A stretch of DNA of 64,000 nt, taken from assembly GCA_002287035.1 (NCBI GenBank), contig NSKG01000002.1:558001-622000 (forward strand), given 5' to 3'. Position numbers and translations under genes: made by a program. Under the pieces are notes generated by a model. The model searched no databases. It was not told where the DNA came from and saw only the letters and a program-made list of their open reading frames with translations. This stretch comes from Pseudomonas sp. WN033. Its GTDB lineage: Bacteria > Pseudomonadota > Gammaproteobacteria > Pseudomonadales > Pseudomonadaceae. This document shows positions 1 to 8,669 of the stretch, piece by piece (the stretch's first letter is position 1; every line of letters begins with the position of its first letter).

Positions 1-1
1 C

Positions 2-451
2 GCCATGGGCCTGTATCTGGCCAACTGGTGGGCCGGGCTGACACGGGTTGAGGCTCTCGGCCGACGACTCTGGCGCCACCTTGAACCCCGCGCCCGACGC
101 CTGCTGCCGGTCACCCGCGCCCGTCAGGCCCTGGCACTCGGCGCACTGTGGGGCTGGTTGCCATGTGGCCTGGTCTACAGCACTTTGATCTGGGCCAGCA
201 GTCAGGGCAGTGCCGGATTATCGGCCAGTCTGATGCTGGCCTTCGGTCTGGGCACGCTGCCAACCCTGCTGGTGACCGGGCTGGCCGCCGAACGGATGAT
301 GGCCCTGCTGCGCCAACGCCAGGTCCGCATCAGCGCCGCGCTACTGGTGATCCTGTTTGGCCTCTGGACCTTGCCCGGCCCACACCACGGCTGGTTGATG
401 GGTCATGGCAGCCATGACAGCGCCAGCCACAGCAGCAGTCATAGCCACTGA
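2..451 (+). CDS. TauE/SafE-family membrane protein, C-terminal part
   Basis: Only the C-terminal portion is present; the frame is open from the first bases, so the true start lies upstream. The visible part has several hydrophobic segments, including a stretch with the motif GALWGWLPCGLVYS, typical of the TauE/SafE (DsbD-like) membrane transporter family. It ends in a His/Ser-rich tail with repeated HS pairs, which could bind a metal such as copper. In Pseudomonas a gene of this type often sits between the ccoGHIS cbb3-oxidase assembly genes and anr, which fits its position 103 bp before anr; a role in metal supply to the oxidase is inference. Family call is good, substrate unknown. Confidence 0.75.
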   Translation, partial: AMGLYLANWWAGLTRVEALGRRLWRHLEPRARRLLPVTRARQALALGALWGWLPCGLVYSTLIWASSQGSAGLSASLMLAFGLGTLPTLLVTGLAAERMMALLRQRQVRISAALLVILFGLWTLPGPHHGWLMGHGSHDSASHSSSHSH

Positions 452-554
452 TGGCACCGGCCAGCACAACCCCGTCCATTAAGCCATGGCAGAGCGGTGA
501 CGCTTGTTGTAGGCTTGCACATATCAGGATCACTACCCTTTTGGACGCCCCCTC

Positions 555-1286
555 ATGACTGACGCTCTCAAACTGCGAGCCCTGCCCGAAGCCCACTGCA
601 AGGACTGCAGCCTGGCCGCCATGTGCCTGCCCCTGTCGCTGCAAAGCGAAGAAATGGACATGCTCGACAGCATTGTCAAACGTGGCCGGCCCCTGAAGAA
701 AGGTGAAATGCTGTTCCGTCAGGGGGATGCCTTCAGTTCGATCTACGCCCTGCGTTCCGGCGCGATCAAGACCTTTAGCCTGTCCGACAGCGGTGAGGAG
801 CAGATCACCGGCTTCCACCTGGCCAGCGAGCTGATCGGCCTGTCCGGCATGGACAGCGAGCGCTACCCTGTTTCAGCCGTAGCCCTGGAAACCACCTCGA
901 TCTGCGAAATCCCCTTCAGTCGTCTGGACGACCTGACCGCCAGCATGCCGCTGCTGCGCAAGCAAGTCATGCGCCTGATGAGCCGCGAAATTCGTGACGA
1001 CCAGCAGATGATGCTGCTGCTGTCGAAGAAAACCGCCGACGAGCGTATCGCCACCCTGCTGATCAACCTGTCGGCACGCTTCCGCGCCCGTGGCTATTCG
1101 GCCAAATCGTTCCGCCTGGCGATGTCACGCAACGAGATCGGCAACTACCTGGGGCTCGCGGTGGAAACCGTATCCCGGGTGTTTACCCGCTTCCAGCAGC
1201 AGGGTCTGATTGCTGCCGACGGCAAGCAGATCGACATTCTGGACCATACCCAACTCTGTGCACTGGCCGGTGGCCAGCTCGATTGA
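555..1286 (+). CDS. anr: Anr, FNR-type oxygen-sensing transcription regulator
   Basis: A 243-residue CRP/FNR-family activator that controls anaerobic and microaerobic genes. Cys15, Cys18 and Cys24 plus a distant Cys117 match the four ligands of the oxygen-labile [4Fe-4S] cluster of FNR/Anr. A cyclic-nucleotide-binding-like fold fills the middle. The C-terminal helix-turn-helix carries E204, S207 and R208 (ETVSR), the residues that read the TTGAT-N4-ATCAA box. Length is typical. It lies 24 bp ahead of apt on the same strand, as in P. aeruginosa. I saw no clear Anr box in the short upstream gap. Identification is firm. Confidence 0.95.
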   Translation: MTDALKLRALPEAHCKDCSLAAMCLPLSLQSEEMDMLDSIVKRGRPLKKGEMLFRQGDAFSSIYALRSGAIKTFSLSDSGEEQITGFHLASELIGLSGMDSERYPVSAVALETTSICEIPFSRLDDLTASMPLLRKQVMRLMSREIRDDQQMMLLLSKKTADERIATLLINLSARFRARGYSAKSFRLAMSRNEIGNYLGLAVETVSRVFTRFQQQGLIAADGKQIDILDHTQLCALAGGQLD

Positions 1287-1310
1287 CCGCCTTGCAGGAT
1301 CGATTGCCCC

Positions 1311-1856
1311 ATGATTTTTGACGAGTACACCATCAAGTCGCTGATCCGCCCGGTACCGGACTTCCCCAAGCCTGGCGTGGTGTTCCGCGACATTACCCCG
1401 CTCTACCAGTCACCACGGGCCATGCGCATGGTTGCCGACAGCCTGATCCAGCGCTATGTCGAGTCCCCGGTGACCCACATTGGCGCAATTGATGCGCGCG
1501 GTTTTCTGCTCGGCGCAGTCCTGGCCTATGAGCTGAACAAGCCGCTGGTGCTGTTCCGCAAGGCCGGCAAACTCCCGGCTGACACCCTCAGCGAAAGCTA
1601 TACCTCCGAGTATGGCGAATGTCATATCGAGGTACAGCGTGACGCCCTGCACGGTGGCGAACAGGTACTGCTGCTGGACGATCTGATCGCTACTGGCGGA
1701 ACCTTCCTGGCTGCCGCCCGTCTGATCAAGCAACTCGGTGCAGAAGTCTACGAAGCCGCTGCCATCATCGACCTGCCCGACCTGGGTGGCTCGCGGCGCA
1801 TGCAGGATGCAGACATCCCGACCTTCACCCTGTGCGCCTTCGAAGAAAACGAGTAA
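1311..1856 (+). CDS. apt: Adenine phosphoribosyltransferase
   Basis: A 181-residue cytosolic purine-salvage enzyme that makes AMP from adenine and phosphoribosyl pyrophosphate. The PRPP-binding loop [12 protein letters not shown] is at residues 120-131, and [14 protein letters not shown] near residues 18-31 is the conserved Apt N-terminal motif. Full-length for the family. It follows anr closely and is followed by a GC-rich hairpin, so it probably ends that transcription unit. Confidence 0.95.
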   Translation: MIFDEYTIKSLIRPVPDFPKPGVVFRDITPLYQSPRAMRMVADSLIQRYVESPVTHIGAIDARGFLLGAVLAYELNKPLVLFRKAGKLPADTLSESYTSEYGECHIEVQRDALHGGEQVLLLDDLIATGGTFLAAARLIKQLGAEVYEAAAIIDLPDLGGSRRMQDADIPTFTLCAFEENE

Positions 1857-1863
1857 ACCTTCT

Positions 1864-1885
1864 GCCCGCCTCGTCCGGGGCGGGC
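1864..1885 (+). terminator. Hairpin after apt
   Basis: A 7-bp GC-only stem (GCCCGCC / GGCGGGC, 8-nt loop) begins 8 bp after the apt stop. There is no following T-run, so factor-independent termination is uncertain. Confidence 0.4.
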
Positions 1886-1914
1886 TCGCCAACCTGTTAG
1901 CCTGACCGGATACC

Positions 1915-2784
1915 ATGAGCACGACCCTGAACGCGACCCAACCCTGGCGCCAGCGCCTGGCGGAGTGGATTGAAAGCCCCCGCAGTCAATTTCTGATCAT
2001 GGCCCTGATCATCATCAATGCGGTGATTCTCGGCCTGGAAACCGCACCCAGCATCATGCAGCACTGGGGCGGCCTGCTGAGTCGGCTCGACCAGTTGATC
2101 CTGGGCATTTTCGTCATCGAGATCAGTCTGCGCTTCATCGCCCATGGCTGGCGGCTGCTGCGCGACCCCTGGGGTCTGTTCGACACCCTGGTGATCGTCA
2201 TTGCCCTGATTCCGGCTTCCGGCCCGCTGGCAGTACTGCGCGCCCTGCGGGTACTGCGGGTGTTGCGCCTGATCTCGATCGTGCCCAGCATGAAAATCGT
2301 GGTGCAGTCGCTGCTGTCGGCCCTGCCGGGCATGGGCAGCATCATGGCGCTTATGGGGCTGGTGTTCTACGTCGCGGCGGTGATCGCCACCCAACTGTTC
2401 GGCGAACAGTTCCCGGACTGGTTCGGCACCCTGGGTGCCAGCCTCTATACCCTGTTCCAGGTCATGACCCTGGAGAGCTGGTCCATGGGTATCGTGCGCC
2501 CGGTGATGGAAGCCTATCCGCTGGCCTGGTTGTACTTCGTGCCGTTCATCCTGATCGCCACCTTCATGATGCTCAACCTGTTCATCGCCGTGATCGTCGA
2601 TGCGATCCAGAACCAGCGCGAACGGGTCGCCGCCAGCAAGGCCGCCAGCCAGGGCAAGAGCGTTGAGCCGGCCGAACCGCACCACTCCAGCCTGTCCGGC
2701 GCCAACCAGGAACTGCTGCTTGAGGAAGTACGGCAAATGCGCGCCGAACTGAGATCGCTGCGTGACCAACTCGGGGAACGCTGA
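1915..2784 (+). CDS. Bacterial voltage-gated sodium channel (BacNav family)
   Basis: A 289-residue six-helix ion channel subunit that would work as a homotetramer in the inner membrane. S1-S4 form a voltage sensor: S4 holds four arginines at three-residue spacing (R109, R112, R115, R118). The pore loop carries TLESWSMGIVRP at residues 185-196, the selectivity-filter sequence of BacNav channels such as NavAb. S6 follows, then a charged linker and a heptad-like C-terminal tail (about residues 262-288) resembling the BacNav coiled-coil bundle. Automated annotation would probably give only ion transporter. Such channels have been tied to motility, chemotaxis or pH homeostasis in alkaliphiles; the role here is unknown. 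Its 3' end overlaps the next gene by 23 bp. Confidence 0.9.
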   Translation: MSTTLNATQPWRQRLAEWIESPRSQFLIMALIIINAVILGLETAPSIMQHWGGLLSRLDQLILGIFVIEISLRFIAHGWRLLRDPWGLFDTLVIVIALIPASGPLAVLRALRVLRVLRLISIVPSMKIVVQSLLSALPGMGSIMALMGLVFYVAAVIATQLFGEQFPDWFGTLGASLYTLFQVMTLESWSMGIVRPVMEAYPLAWLYFVPFILIATFMMLNLFIAVIVDAIQNQRERVAASKAASQGKSVEPAEPHHSSLSGANQELLLEEVRQMRAELRSLRDQLGER

Positions 2785-3958
2785 AGCACTGATTGAACGC
2801 GGCACGCCAGCCTACCGGCGTGCCTGTCTGGCCCTGGTAATCGCCTCACTGGTGGTATTTGCCAACCTCTATGCCCTGCACCCACTGCTACCACTGATCG
2901 CCAGCCAGTATCAGGTCTCAGTATTGCAGGCTGGTAACGCCTTCACCCTGACCAGCCTGACCCTGGGGCTGGCGCTGCTCATTCTCGGACCGCTGTCCGA
3001 TGCCATTGGTCGGCGCGCCCTGCTGATCGCCGGCCTGAGCGCCACCGCACTACTGACTCTGTGCATGGCCCTGGCAGACAACTTCACTACCCTGCTCTGG
3101 CTGCGCGCCGCCCTGGGCCTGGCCCTGGCCGTACTACCCGCCACCGCCGTGGCTTACCTTGGCGACAGCATGAGCCGCACCGCGCTGGTCGGCGCAGTCG
3201 GTCTGTATATCAGCGGCAATACTCTGGGCGGAGCCGGCGGGCGCCTGGTCGGCGGCCTGATCGCTGATCATCTGGGACTACAGGCGGTCTTCATTCTGGT
3301 TGGCGGAGTCAGTCTTGGCGCCGTGCTGCTGATCGCCTGGCTGCTGCCGCAGCCCCGCGCCTTCTGCCCGCAACCACTGTCGCTGGCCAGCGTTCTCGGC
3401 AACTTCCGCCGTCACCTCGGCAACTCGGCGCTGTGGCCGGCCTTTCTGCTCGGCGGCCTCAACTTTCTGGTGTTCATCAACCTCTACACCTACCTGACCT
3501 TTCGCCTCAGCGCCCCGCCCTGGGCATTAGGCGCCACCGCCCTGGGGCTGCTGTTTCTGACCTATCTGGGTGGCACCTTCTCGGCCATGCTGTCCGGCCG
3601 CTTCGGCATGCGCCAGATTCCCAAAGGCATGGCTATTGGCGTACTGATTCTGTTGCTGGGTAGCCTGCTGACCCTGGCCGATCAGCTTGGCCTGATCGTA
3701 CTCGGCCTGCTGGCCAACTCCTTTGGATTCTTCCTCACTCATTCGCTGGCCAACACCTGGGTCAACCAGCATGCCGAGTCGGCCAAGGCCAGCGCCACCT
3801 CGCTGTATTCGGTCTGTTACTACCTGGGCGCGGCCATCGGCATTTTTTATCTGGAGCCCTTCTGGCGTCTGGGCGGCTGGCTCTGGGTAGTCATCGGCGG
3901 GCTGCTGGTATTACTGGTCAACCTGATACTGATTGCCTATCTGTATCGCCAACAGTGA
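2762..3958 (+). CDS. MFS transporter
   Basis: A 398-residue, 12-helix major facilitator protein of the inner membrane. The motif GPLSDAIGRRALL after the second helix is the MFS signature A loop. The GTG start at 2762 lies inside the end of the sodium channel gene, a 23-bp overlap suggesting translational coupling; no better-placed start gives a full first helix. Resembles drug/arabinose efflux-type MFS proteins, substrate not predictable. A link to the sodium channel, for instance cation-coupled transport, is only inference from overlap. Confidence 0.8.
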   Translation: MTNSGNAEALIERGTPAYRRACLALVIASLVVFANLYALHPLLPLIASQYQVSVLQAGNAFTLTSLTLGLALLILGPLSDAIGRRALLIAGLSATALLTLCMALADNFTTLLWLRAALGLALAVLPATAVAYLGDSMSRTALVGAVGLYISGNTLGGAGGRLVGGLIADHLGLQAVFILVGGVSLGAVLLIAWLLPQPRAFCPQPLSLASVLGNFRRHLGNSALWPAFLLGGLNFLVFINLYTYLTFRLSAPPWALGATALGLLFLTYLGGTFSAMLSGRFGMRQIPKGMAIGVLILLLGSLLTLADQLGLIVLGLLANSFGFFLTHSLANTWVNQHAESAKASATSLYSVCYYLGAAIGIFYLEPFWRLGGWLWVVIGGLLVLLVNLILIAYLYRQQ

Positions 3959-4063
3959 GAACCCGGTTCTGGACCTTAACCCTCAGGTTTCCTATTATCG
4001 ACCAGCCTGACAATAACAACACGTAGCGCCGACAGAGCGCCACCCAATAGCAGGAGCCACGGC

Positions 4064-4708
4064 ATGCCGACCACCACCTTGCCGCCAGACACCCGGTTGT
4101 TGTTGATCGACGACCACCAGATCTACCTTGACGGACTCAGCCTGACCCTTGGTCAACTCTGCCGTGACGTCATTCTCGACCATGCTCGCACCGCCGGTCA
4201 GGCGGAAAGCCAGGTCAGCCAGCACAGTTACGACCTGATTCTGCTCGACCTGCAACTGCCCGACAGCAGCGGCCTGGCCCTGCTGCAAAAACTGCGCGAA
4301 CTGGACGGTGTCGTCCCCATCGCCATTCTCAGCGCCAGTACCAGCCCCAGCGACCTGAATGCTGCACTGCAACTGGGCGCCGCCGGTTTCATCAGCAAAA
4401 CTGCCGACGGCCGCATGCTGCTCGATGCCGTCACCCGGCTGCTGTTTGGTGAACAGGTAGTGATTGCCAGCGAAAATCAACCGCTGGACCGGCTCAGCAA
4501 CGCCCGCGAACTGGGAGTAACTCCACGCCAACTGGAGATTCTTGATTTGCTGGCCGAAGGCTTGCCGAACAAGGCCATCTGTCAGCGCCTGTCGCTGTCC
4601 GAAGATACCGTCAAAACCCACCTCAAAGCGCTATTCGGCAGCCTTGACTGCCACAACCGCACCGAATGCGTCAGTAACGCCCGTCGCCTGGGGCTGGTCA
4701 GCTTTTGA
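4064..4708 (+). CDS. LuxR-type two-component response regulator
   Basis: A 214-residue NarL/FixJ-type DNA-binding regulator. The N-terminal receiver has the acidic pair near residues 16-17 and the phospho-acceptor D62 (LLDLQLPDSSG); the C-terminal LuxR helix-turn-helix (about residues 145-205) includes TPRQLEILDLLAEGLPNKAI. A good ribosome binding site (CAGGAG) precedes the ATG. It ends 11 bp inside the convergent hybrid kinase gene, the obvious candidate partner. Target genes are unknown. Confidence 0.88.
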   Translation: MPTTTLPPDTRLLLIDDHQIYLDGLSLTLGQLCRDVILDHARTAGQAESQVSQHSYDLILLDLQLPDSSGLALLQKLRELDGVVPIAILSASTSPSDLNAALQLGAAGFISKTADGRMLLDAVTRLLFGEQVVIASENQPLDRLSNARELGVTPRQLEILDLLAEGLPNKAICQRLSLSEDTVKTHLKALFGSLDCHNRTECVSNARRLGLVSF

Positions 4709-6488
4709 CCGGCAACAACCGCTGCAGCTGCCGACGCAAACGCGCCGGCAGCACCGGCTTGTAGATCATCTCAACATCAGCCAGACGCACGGCCTCGACC
4801 AGAGTTTCACTGGTGTCGGCGGTCACCAGCAAAGCCGGCCCGACATACAACTGCTGAGCCCTGAGCTGGCGGATAAACTGCAGACCGTCCAGCGAGCCTT
4901 CCAGATGGAAATCACTCAACAGCAGATCGACCTCCAGCCCCGGCAGTGCCTGCATCGCCTGCTCGGCGCATTCAAAGCCATGCACCTCACAGCCCCATTG
5001 GCGCAGCAGCAGCTCAGTCGCCTCGCGGTTAATCGCATCATTCTCCACCACCACTACCCGCCCCGACAGCCGCAAAGCCGGCAGCATCAGCCCGGCACCC
5101 GCCTGCTCCTCATGCCATTCTGCCTGTGGCACATCGAACCAGAAACGCGCCCCCTGCCCCGGTGCCGACTGTAGCCCCGACGGGTATTCCAACAGATGCA
5201 GCAATTGCCGGCAGATCGACAGCCCCAACCCCACACCCTTGTCCAGCGAGCGGGCCGGATTACGCAACTGGGTAAACTCATCGAAAATCCGCCCCTGTTC
5301 CTCTTCACTCAAGCCTATGCCGTCATCCACCACCGCCAGACGCAGACTGTGCGGGCGACGGCTGACCTCAATACGCACCTCGCTGGCCTGGGCATGCATC
5401 AACGCATTGTTCACATGATTGCGAATCAGCCGCTCAAGCAGCAGCGGGTCACTATTGACCGCCGCATAGCGGGGACAGCTCAGGCTCAGCCTGACCCCGC
5501 GCTGGCGTGCAGTAGCCTCGACGCTGTCGAGCAAGCGCTGCAAAAACGGGTTCAGATTGATGCTGCGTAGCTGCGGGTTGACCATCCCAACGCTCAACCG
5601 GGAAATATCCAGCAGCGAGCTGAGCATGTTCTGCAACAGACTGATCGAGTCATTCAGCCGCCCCAGGGTACGACGCGCCTCGGCATCCTGCACCCGCGCG
5701 TCCATGTGCTCGACAAACAGGCTCATGGCATGCAGTGGCTGACGCAAGTCATGGCTGGCAGTCGCCAGGAACCGGGTTTTGCTCTGGCTCTCGCGCTCGG
5801 CCCGGGTGCGGGCCGCATCCAGCAGGCGCTCGTTGAGATAGGCGCCCCGCAGCATGTGCTCATACAAGTAGGCACCCAGGCTGCCGATCAGGGTGAACGA
5901 GCCAAAGAACAGCAGATGGCCAATCAACGCCGCCCGGCTCGCCCCAATCGCATACTCTGCACCGACAAAACTCAGCACTATGACCCACGAGCCAGCCACC
6001 GCATGGCGCATAGGCAAGCCGAGCAGAAAGAATCCGGCCAGCAGGATCAGATACAGGCCATCATGGGTCACCGGGATCGGTCCATCGGCCAGCCGCCCGA
6101 CAATGATCACCATCACCACCATCAGCCCGGCACAGACATAACCCAACGTCGACACCGCAAAGGCTCGCACCGGCTCGACCCGACCTGGTCGATTGGAATA
6201 CCACAGGGTGAACATCACCAGCAGCAACACCGCCAGCCGCACCGGCACGGTAAGGCGGTGAACCATTTCAGGCAGAAACAGCAGATCGACCCAAACGAAC
6301 AGCAGCATGAAAGCAATGCAAGAGCCGCCAACCAGCCAGACCCGGCTGCACATCTTCACATGCAGGTAACGCAGAAAGCCGGATTCCAGCTCGGCACTGA
6401 AACGCAGCCGGGCGTAGCCACGGCGCTGGGCCAGCAAGGCCGGCTCGTCAATCAACTCGGCACTTTGTGAGGTAGTAGAAGTGTGCAT
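4698..6488 (-). CDS. Hybrid sensor histidine kinase/response regulator
   Basis: A 596-residue membrane kinase. The N-terminal half has about six to seven hydrophobic helices (residues 50-210) with no evident periplasmic ligand domain. It is followed by a HisKA domain with phospho-acceptor H246 (SHDLRQPLHAM), an ATPase domain with N-box (NHVNNALMHA), VDDGIGL and GVGLGLSI, and a C-terminal receiver with acceptor D526 (LLLSDFHLEG). The DLRQPLHAM form of the H-box is common in Pseudomonas hybrid kinases paired with a LuxR-type regulator, matching the convergent neighbour that overlaps its 3' end by 11 bp. The signal is unknown. Confidence 0.88.
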   Translation of the reverse strand: MHTSTTSQSAELIDEPALLAQRRGYARLRFSAELESGFLRYLHVKMCSRVWLVGGSCIAFMLLFVWVDLLFLPEMVHRLTVPVRLAVLLLVMFTLWYSNRPGRVEPVRAFAVSTLGYVCAGLMVVMVIIVGRLADGPIPVTHDGLYLILLAGFFLLGLPMRHAVAGSWVIVLSFVGAEYAIGASRAALIGHLLFFGSFTLIGSLGAYLYEHMLRGAYLNERLLDAARTRAERESQSKTRFLATASHDLRQPLHAMSLFVEHMDARVQDAEARRTLGRLNDSISLLQNMLSSLLDISRLSVGMVNPQLRSINLNPFLQRLLDSVEATARQRGVRLSLSCPRYAAVNSDPLLLERLIRNHVNNALMHAQASEVRIEVSRRPHSLRLAVVDDGIGLSEEEQGRIFDEFTQLRNPARSLDKGVGLGLSICRQLLHLLEYPSGLQSAPGQGARFWFDVPQAEWHEEQAGAGLMLPALRLSGRVVVVENDAINREATELLLRQWGCEVHGFECAEQAMQALPGLEVDLLLSDFHLEGSLDGLQFIRQLRAQQLYVGPALLVTADTSETLVEAVRLADVEMIYKPVLPARLRRQLQRLLPVKS

Positions 6489-6567
6489 CCGCTCTATACC
6501 ATGGTCTTAGTTATTATCGTTATTGCATGCAGTAATATAGCAACATAGGCTCAGGTGTAATCAATTT

Positions 6568-6594
6568 AAAAACAGTGCATTACCTGCTGTTTTT
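6568..6594. promoter_or_regulatory. Inverted repeat in divergent promoter region
   Basis: Perfect 8-bp arms AAAAACAG and CTGTTTTT separated by 11 bp lie in the AT-rich gap between the hybrid kinase (leftward) and the next rightward gene. It could be an operator for either gene or a hairpin in the 5' leader of the rightward transcript. The rest of the gap (6489-6640) is AT-rich and probably holds divergent promoters. Confidence 0.4.
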
Positions 6595-6640
6595 ACAGCT
6601 ATCCTTTAGACAAGAACGCTAACTGAGCCAGGATGCCGCC

Positions 6641-7207
6641 ATGAGACCGTTACTTGCGAGTCCGTCTGACACCACCCCCGGCAATCAGCCGCCCGGTAGT
6701 GCCCTTGCTGCTCAAATCACCTCACTCCTGCCCGCCGACAGCCTGCGCCAAGGTATCATAGTCCCAACGCTAAGCTGGCTCGGCATCACTGAACACGGTG
6801 CAGACAGCCTGTTGCTGGGCACGCTGTTGGCCTGCGCCAGCCTGCCGGCAGACAAGCGCCCCGCAGGCGCCATAGGCCCCTTCGCCATTACTCCCGAGTG
6901 CCACCTCAGCCTCTGGGACGACTACCTGGCGCAAGACCCCGATCTGGCCAGCCGGGTTCGCGGACTCGCCAGCCAACGGGGGTTTCTTCAGGACCCGCAC
7001 GCCGAACTGGGCTTCAACCTGGGCTATGCCAGCGCCATCGCCTGGCTGATTTACCAGCGTCAGGCCATCTGCCTGGATGGGCACACCGACCTGCGTGGCC
7101 TGGCCCGCCTGTGGCAGACAGCCTACCCCCATCAGGGAGGCCGTGCCAGCGACTTTCTCGCCGCCTGGCGCCGGGCCTTCAACAATGAGGGCAGCATCTC
7201 AGCCTGA
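6641..7207 (+). CDS. Hypothetical protein
   Basis: A 188-residue protein I do not recognise. An AGCCAGGA-type ribosome binding site lies 10 bp before the ATG, and the codon pattern is normal for this genome. There is no signal peptide and no clear membrane helix. The central part (GPFAITPECHLSLWDDYL, then a region rich in aromatic and Ala residues) faintly recalls transglycosylase-like folds, but no catalytic residue can be assigned. It stands alone between the divergent kinase and an oxidoreductase. Confidence 0.55.
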   Translation: MRPLLASPSDTTPGNQPPGSALAAQITSLLPADSLRQGIIVPTLSWLGITEHGADSLLLGTLLACASLPADKRPAGAIGPFAITPECHLSLWDDYLAQDPDLASRVRGLASQRGFLQDPHAELGFNLGYASAIAWLIYQRQAICLDGHTDLRGLARLWQTAYPHQGGRASDFLAAWRRAFNNEGSISA

Positions 7208-7306
7208 TCGATAACCCAACATCAGCGCCACGCAACCAGCTTGACCCCTGCCCTGGGGCCACCCATGCTCAGTTCCTGCCTTGATCTTCATTACAGGAGT
7301 CTCAGC

Positions 7307-8341
7307 ATGCCCCAGTCCAACAGCACCAACCGCCAGATCCTGCTCGCCTCACGCCCGGTCGGCGCCCCGACCCCGGCCAACTTCCAACTGGTGGAAACCC
7401 CAATCCCGCAGCCCGGCCCCGGACAGATGCTGCTGCGCGCCAAGTGGATGTCGCTCGACCCCTACATGCGCGGACGCATGAGCGACGCCAAATCCTATGC
7501 CGACCCGGTGCCGGTCGGAGGCGTGATGACCTGCGGCGCCGTGTGTGAAGTCATGCAATCCAACCACGACGGCTACACCCCCGGCGATCTGGTCATGTCC
7601 TACACCGCCGGCTGGCAGGATTACTCGGTCAGCGACGGCACCATGGTGTTCAAGCTCGACAAACACATGGCCGAACCCTCGCAGGCGCTCGGGGTACTCG
7701 GCATGCCCGGCTTCACCGGCTATATGGGCCTGCTCGACATCGGCCAGCCCAAACCCGGCGAAACCGTTGTAGTTGCCGCCGCCACCGGCCCGGTCGGCGC
7801 CGTCGTCGGCCAGGTGGCCAAGCTCAAGGGCTGCCATGTGGTCGGCATTGCCGGTGGCGCCGAGAAATGCGCCTACGCCGTCAATGAACTCGGCTTCGAC
7901 GCCTGCCTCGACCACAAACAGGCCGACCTGGCCGAACAACTGGCCAAGGCCTGCCCCAAGGGTATCGACGTCTACTTCGAAAACGTCGGCGGCAAAGTAT
8001 TCGACGCCGTCATGCCCCTGCTCAACGCCCATGCCCGCATCCCAGTCTGCGGCCTGATCGCCCAGTACAACGCCACCGAACTGCCCGCCGGCCCCGACCG
8101 CATGCCGCAACTGATGCGCCTGATCCTCAGCCAGCGCATCCGCATGCAAGGCTTCATCATCTTCGACAACTATGGCCCCTACTACCCAGACTTCCTCAAG
8201 GAAATGACTCCCTGGGTCGCCGAAGGCAAGGTCAAAGTAAAAGAAGATCGCGTAGCAGGCCTGGAAAACGCCCCACAAGCCTTTATCGGCCTGCTTGAAG
8301 GCAAGAACTTCGGCAAGCTGGTAGTCAAAATCGCCGACTAA
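7307..8341 (+). CDS. NADP-dependent MDR-family oxidoreductase
   Basis: A 344-residue zinc-independent medium-chain reductase of the leukotriene B4 12-hydroxydehydrogenase/CurA type (YncB-like), expected to reduce alpha,beta-unsaturated carbonyls with NADPH. The nucleotide-binding loop AAATGPVGAVVGQVAKLKG is central, and SLDPYMRGRM near the N-terminus is diagnostic of the group; no structural zinc cysteines are seen. I chose the ATG at 7307 because AGGAG lies just upstream; an in-frame ATG at 7241 has no such site. A strong terminator follows. Confidence 0.88.
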   Translation: MPQSNSTNRQILLASRPVGAPTPANFQLVETPIPQPGPGQMLLRAKWMSLDPYMRGRMSDAKSYADPVPVGGVMTCGAVCEVMQSNHDGYTPGDLVMSYTAGWQDYSVSDGTMVFKLDKHMAEPSQALGVLGMPGFTGYMGLLDIGQPKPGETVVVAAATGPVGAVVGQVAKLKGCHVVGIAGGAEKCAYAVNELGFDACLDHKQADLAEQLAKACPKGIDVYFENVGGKVFDAVMPLLNAHARIPVCGLIAQYNATELPAGPDRMPQLMRLILSQRIRMQGFIIFDNYGPYYPDFLKEMTPWVAEGKVKVKEDRVAGLENAPQAFIGLLEGKNFGKLVVKIAD

Positions 8342-8353
8342 CCAGCCCCACCA

Positions 8354-8388
8354 CCCGGCACGCTCCAACCCCGGAGCGTGCCGGGTTT
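8354..8388 (+). terminator. Rho-independent terminator after the oxidoreductase gene
   Basis: Perfect 13-bp stem (CCCGGCACGCTCC / GGAGCGTGCCGGG, 6-nt loop) followed by TTT, 12 bp after the stop codon. Confidence 0.8.
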
Positions 8389-8420
8389 CCTGGGAACGTT
8401 CGAGCGCCTGCTCAAACAAA

Positions 8421-8437
8421 GGCGAGCGCCGCTCGCC
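8421..8437. repeat. Short perfect inverted repeat at the edge of the accessory region
   Basis: GGCGAG-5 nt-CTCGCC lies in the 328-bp gap between the oxidoreductase and the first accessory gene. Apart from this, the terminator before it and the attC-like stretch after it, I see nothing coding in the gap. Confidence 0.4.
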
Positions 8438-8582
8438 CCAACTCTCCCCTCTTGGCAATCGCTCCCTCACAAGACACACTGACATCATCCAAAGCCAACA
8501 GCACAGCTCAATACAGGGAAGTTGATTGCATGAGCAAAATAGAGAAGTCACGCTTTGCTTTTCTGTCCGCCCGGCGGCGCAC

Positions 8583-8605
8583 CCTAACAATTCATTCCAG
8601 CCGAC
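8583..8605. other. attC-like half site (candidate integron recombination remnant)
   Basis: The stretch CCTAACAATTCATTCCAGCC closely resembles one side (R''/L'') of class 1-type 59-base elements, as far as I recall them. The expected partner half (an L' box and a GTTRRRY core) is not clear downstream; only a degenerate GGGCTAAAA follows. It sits directly before the first small accessory gene. It may be a decayed cassette site or a chance likeness; no integrase is in the window. Confidence 0.3.
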
Positions 8606-8669
8606 ACTGAACTTCGTTCTCTGGGACGGGCTAAAATCCCGCCCCTCAAACTATCCCAAGAGGTCGAGA

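Noticed and set aside
7349-8590. 413-codon open frame antisense to the oxidoreductase gene
   Set aside because: Antisense to a well-supported gene and extends through its terminator; low-complexity shadow.
8526-8669. Longer N-terminus for the first GNAT gene
   Set aside because: The extra 48 codons cross the attC-like stretch and do not resemble the family; the TTG at 8670 has a better ribosome binding site.
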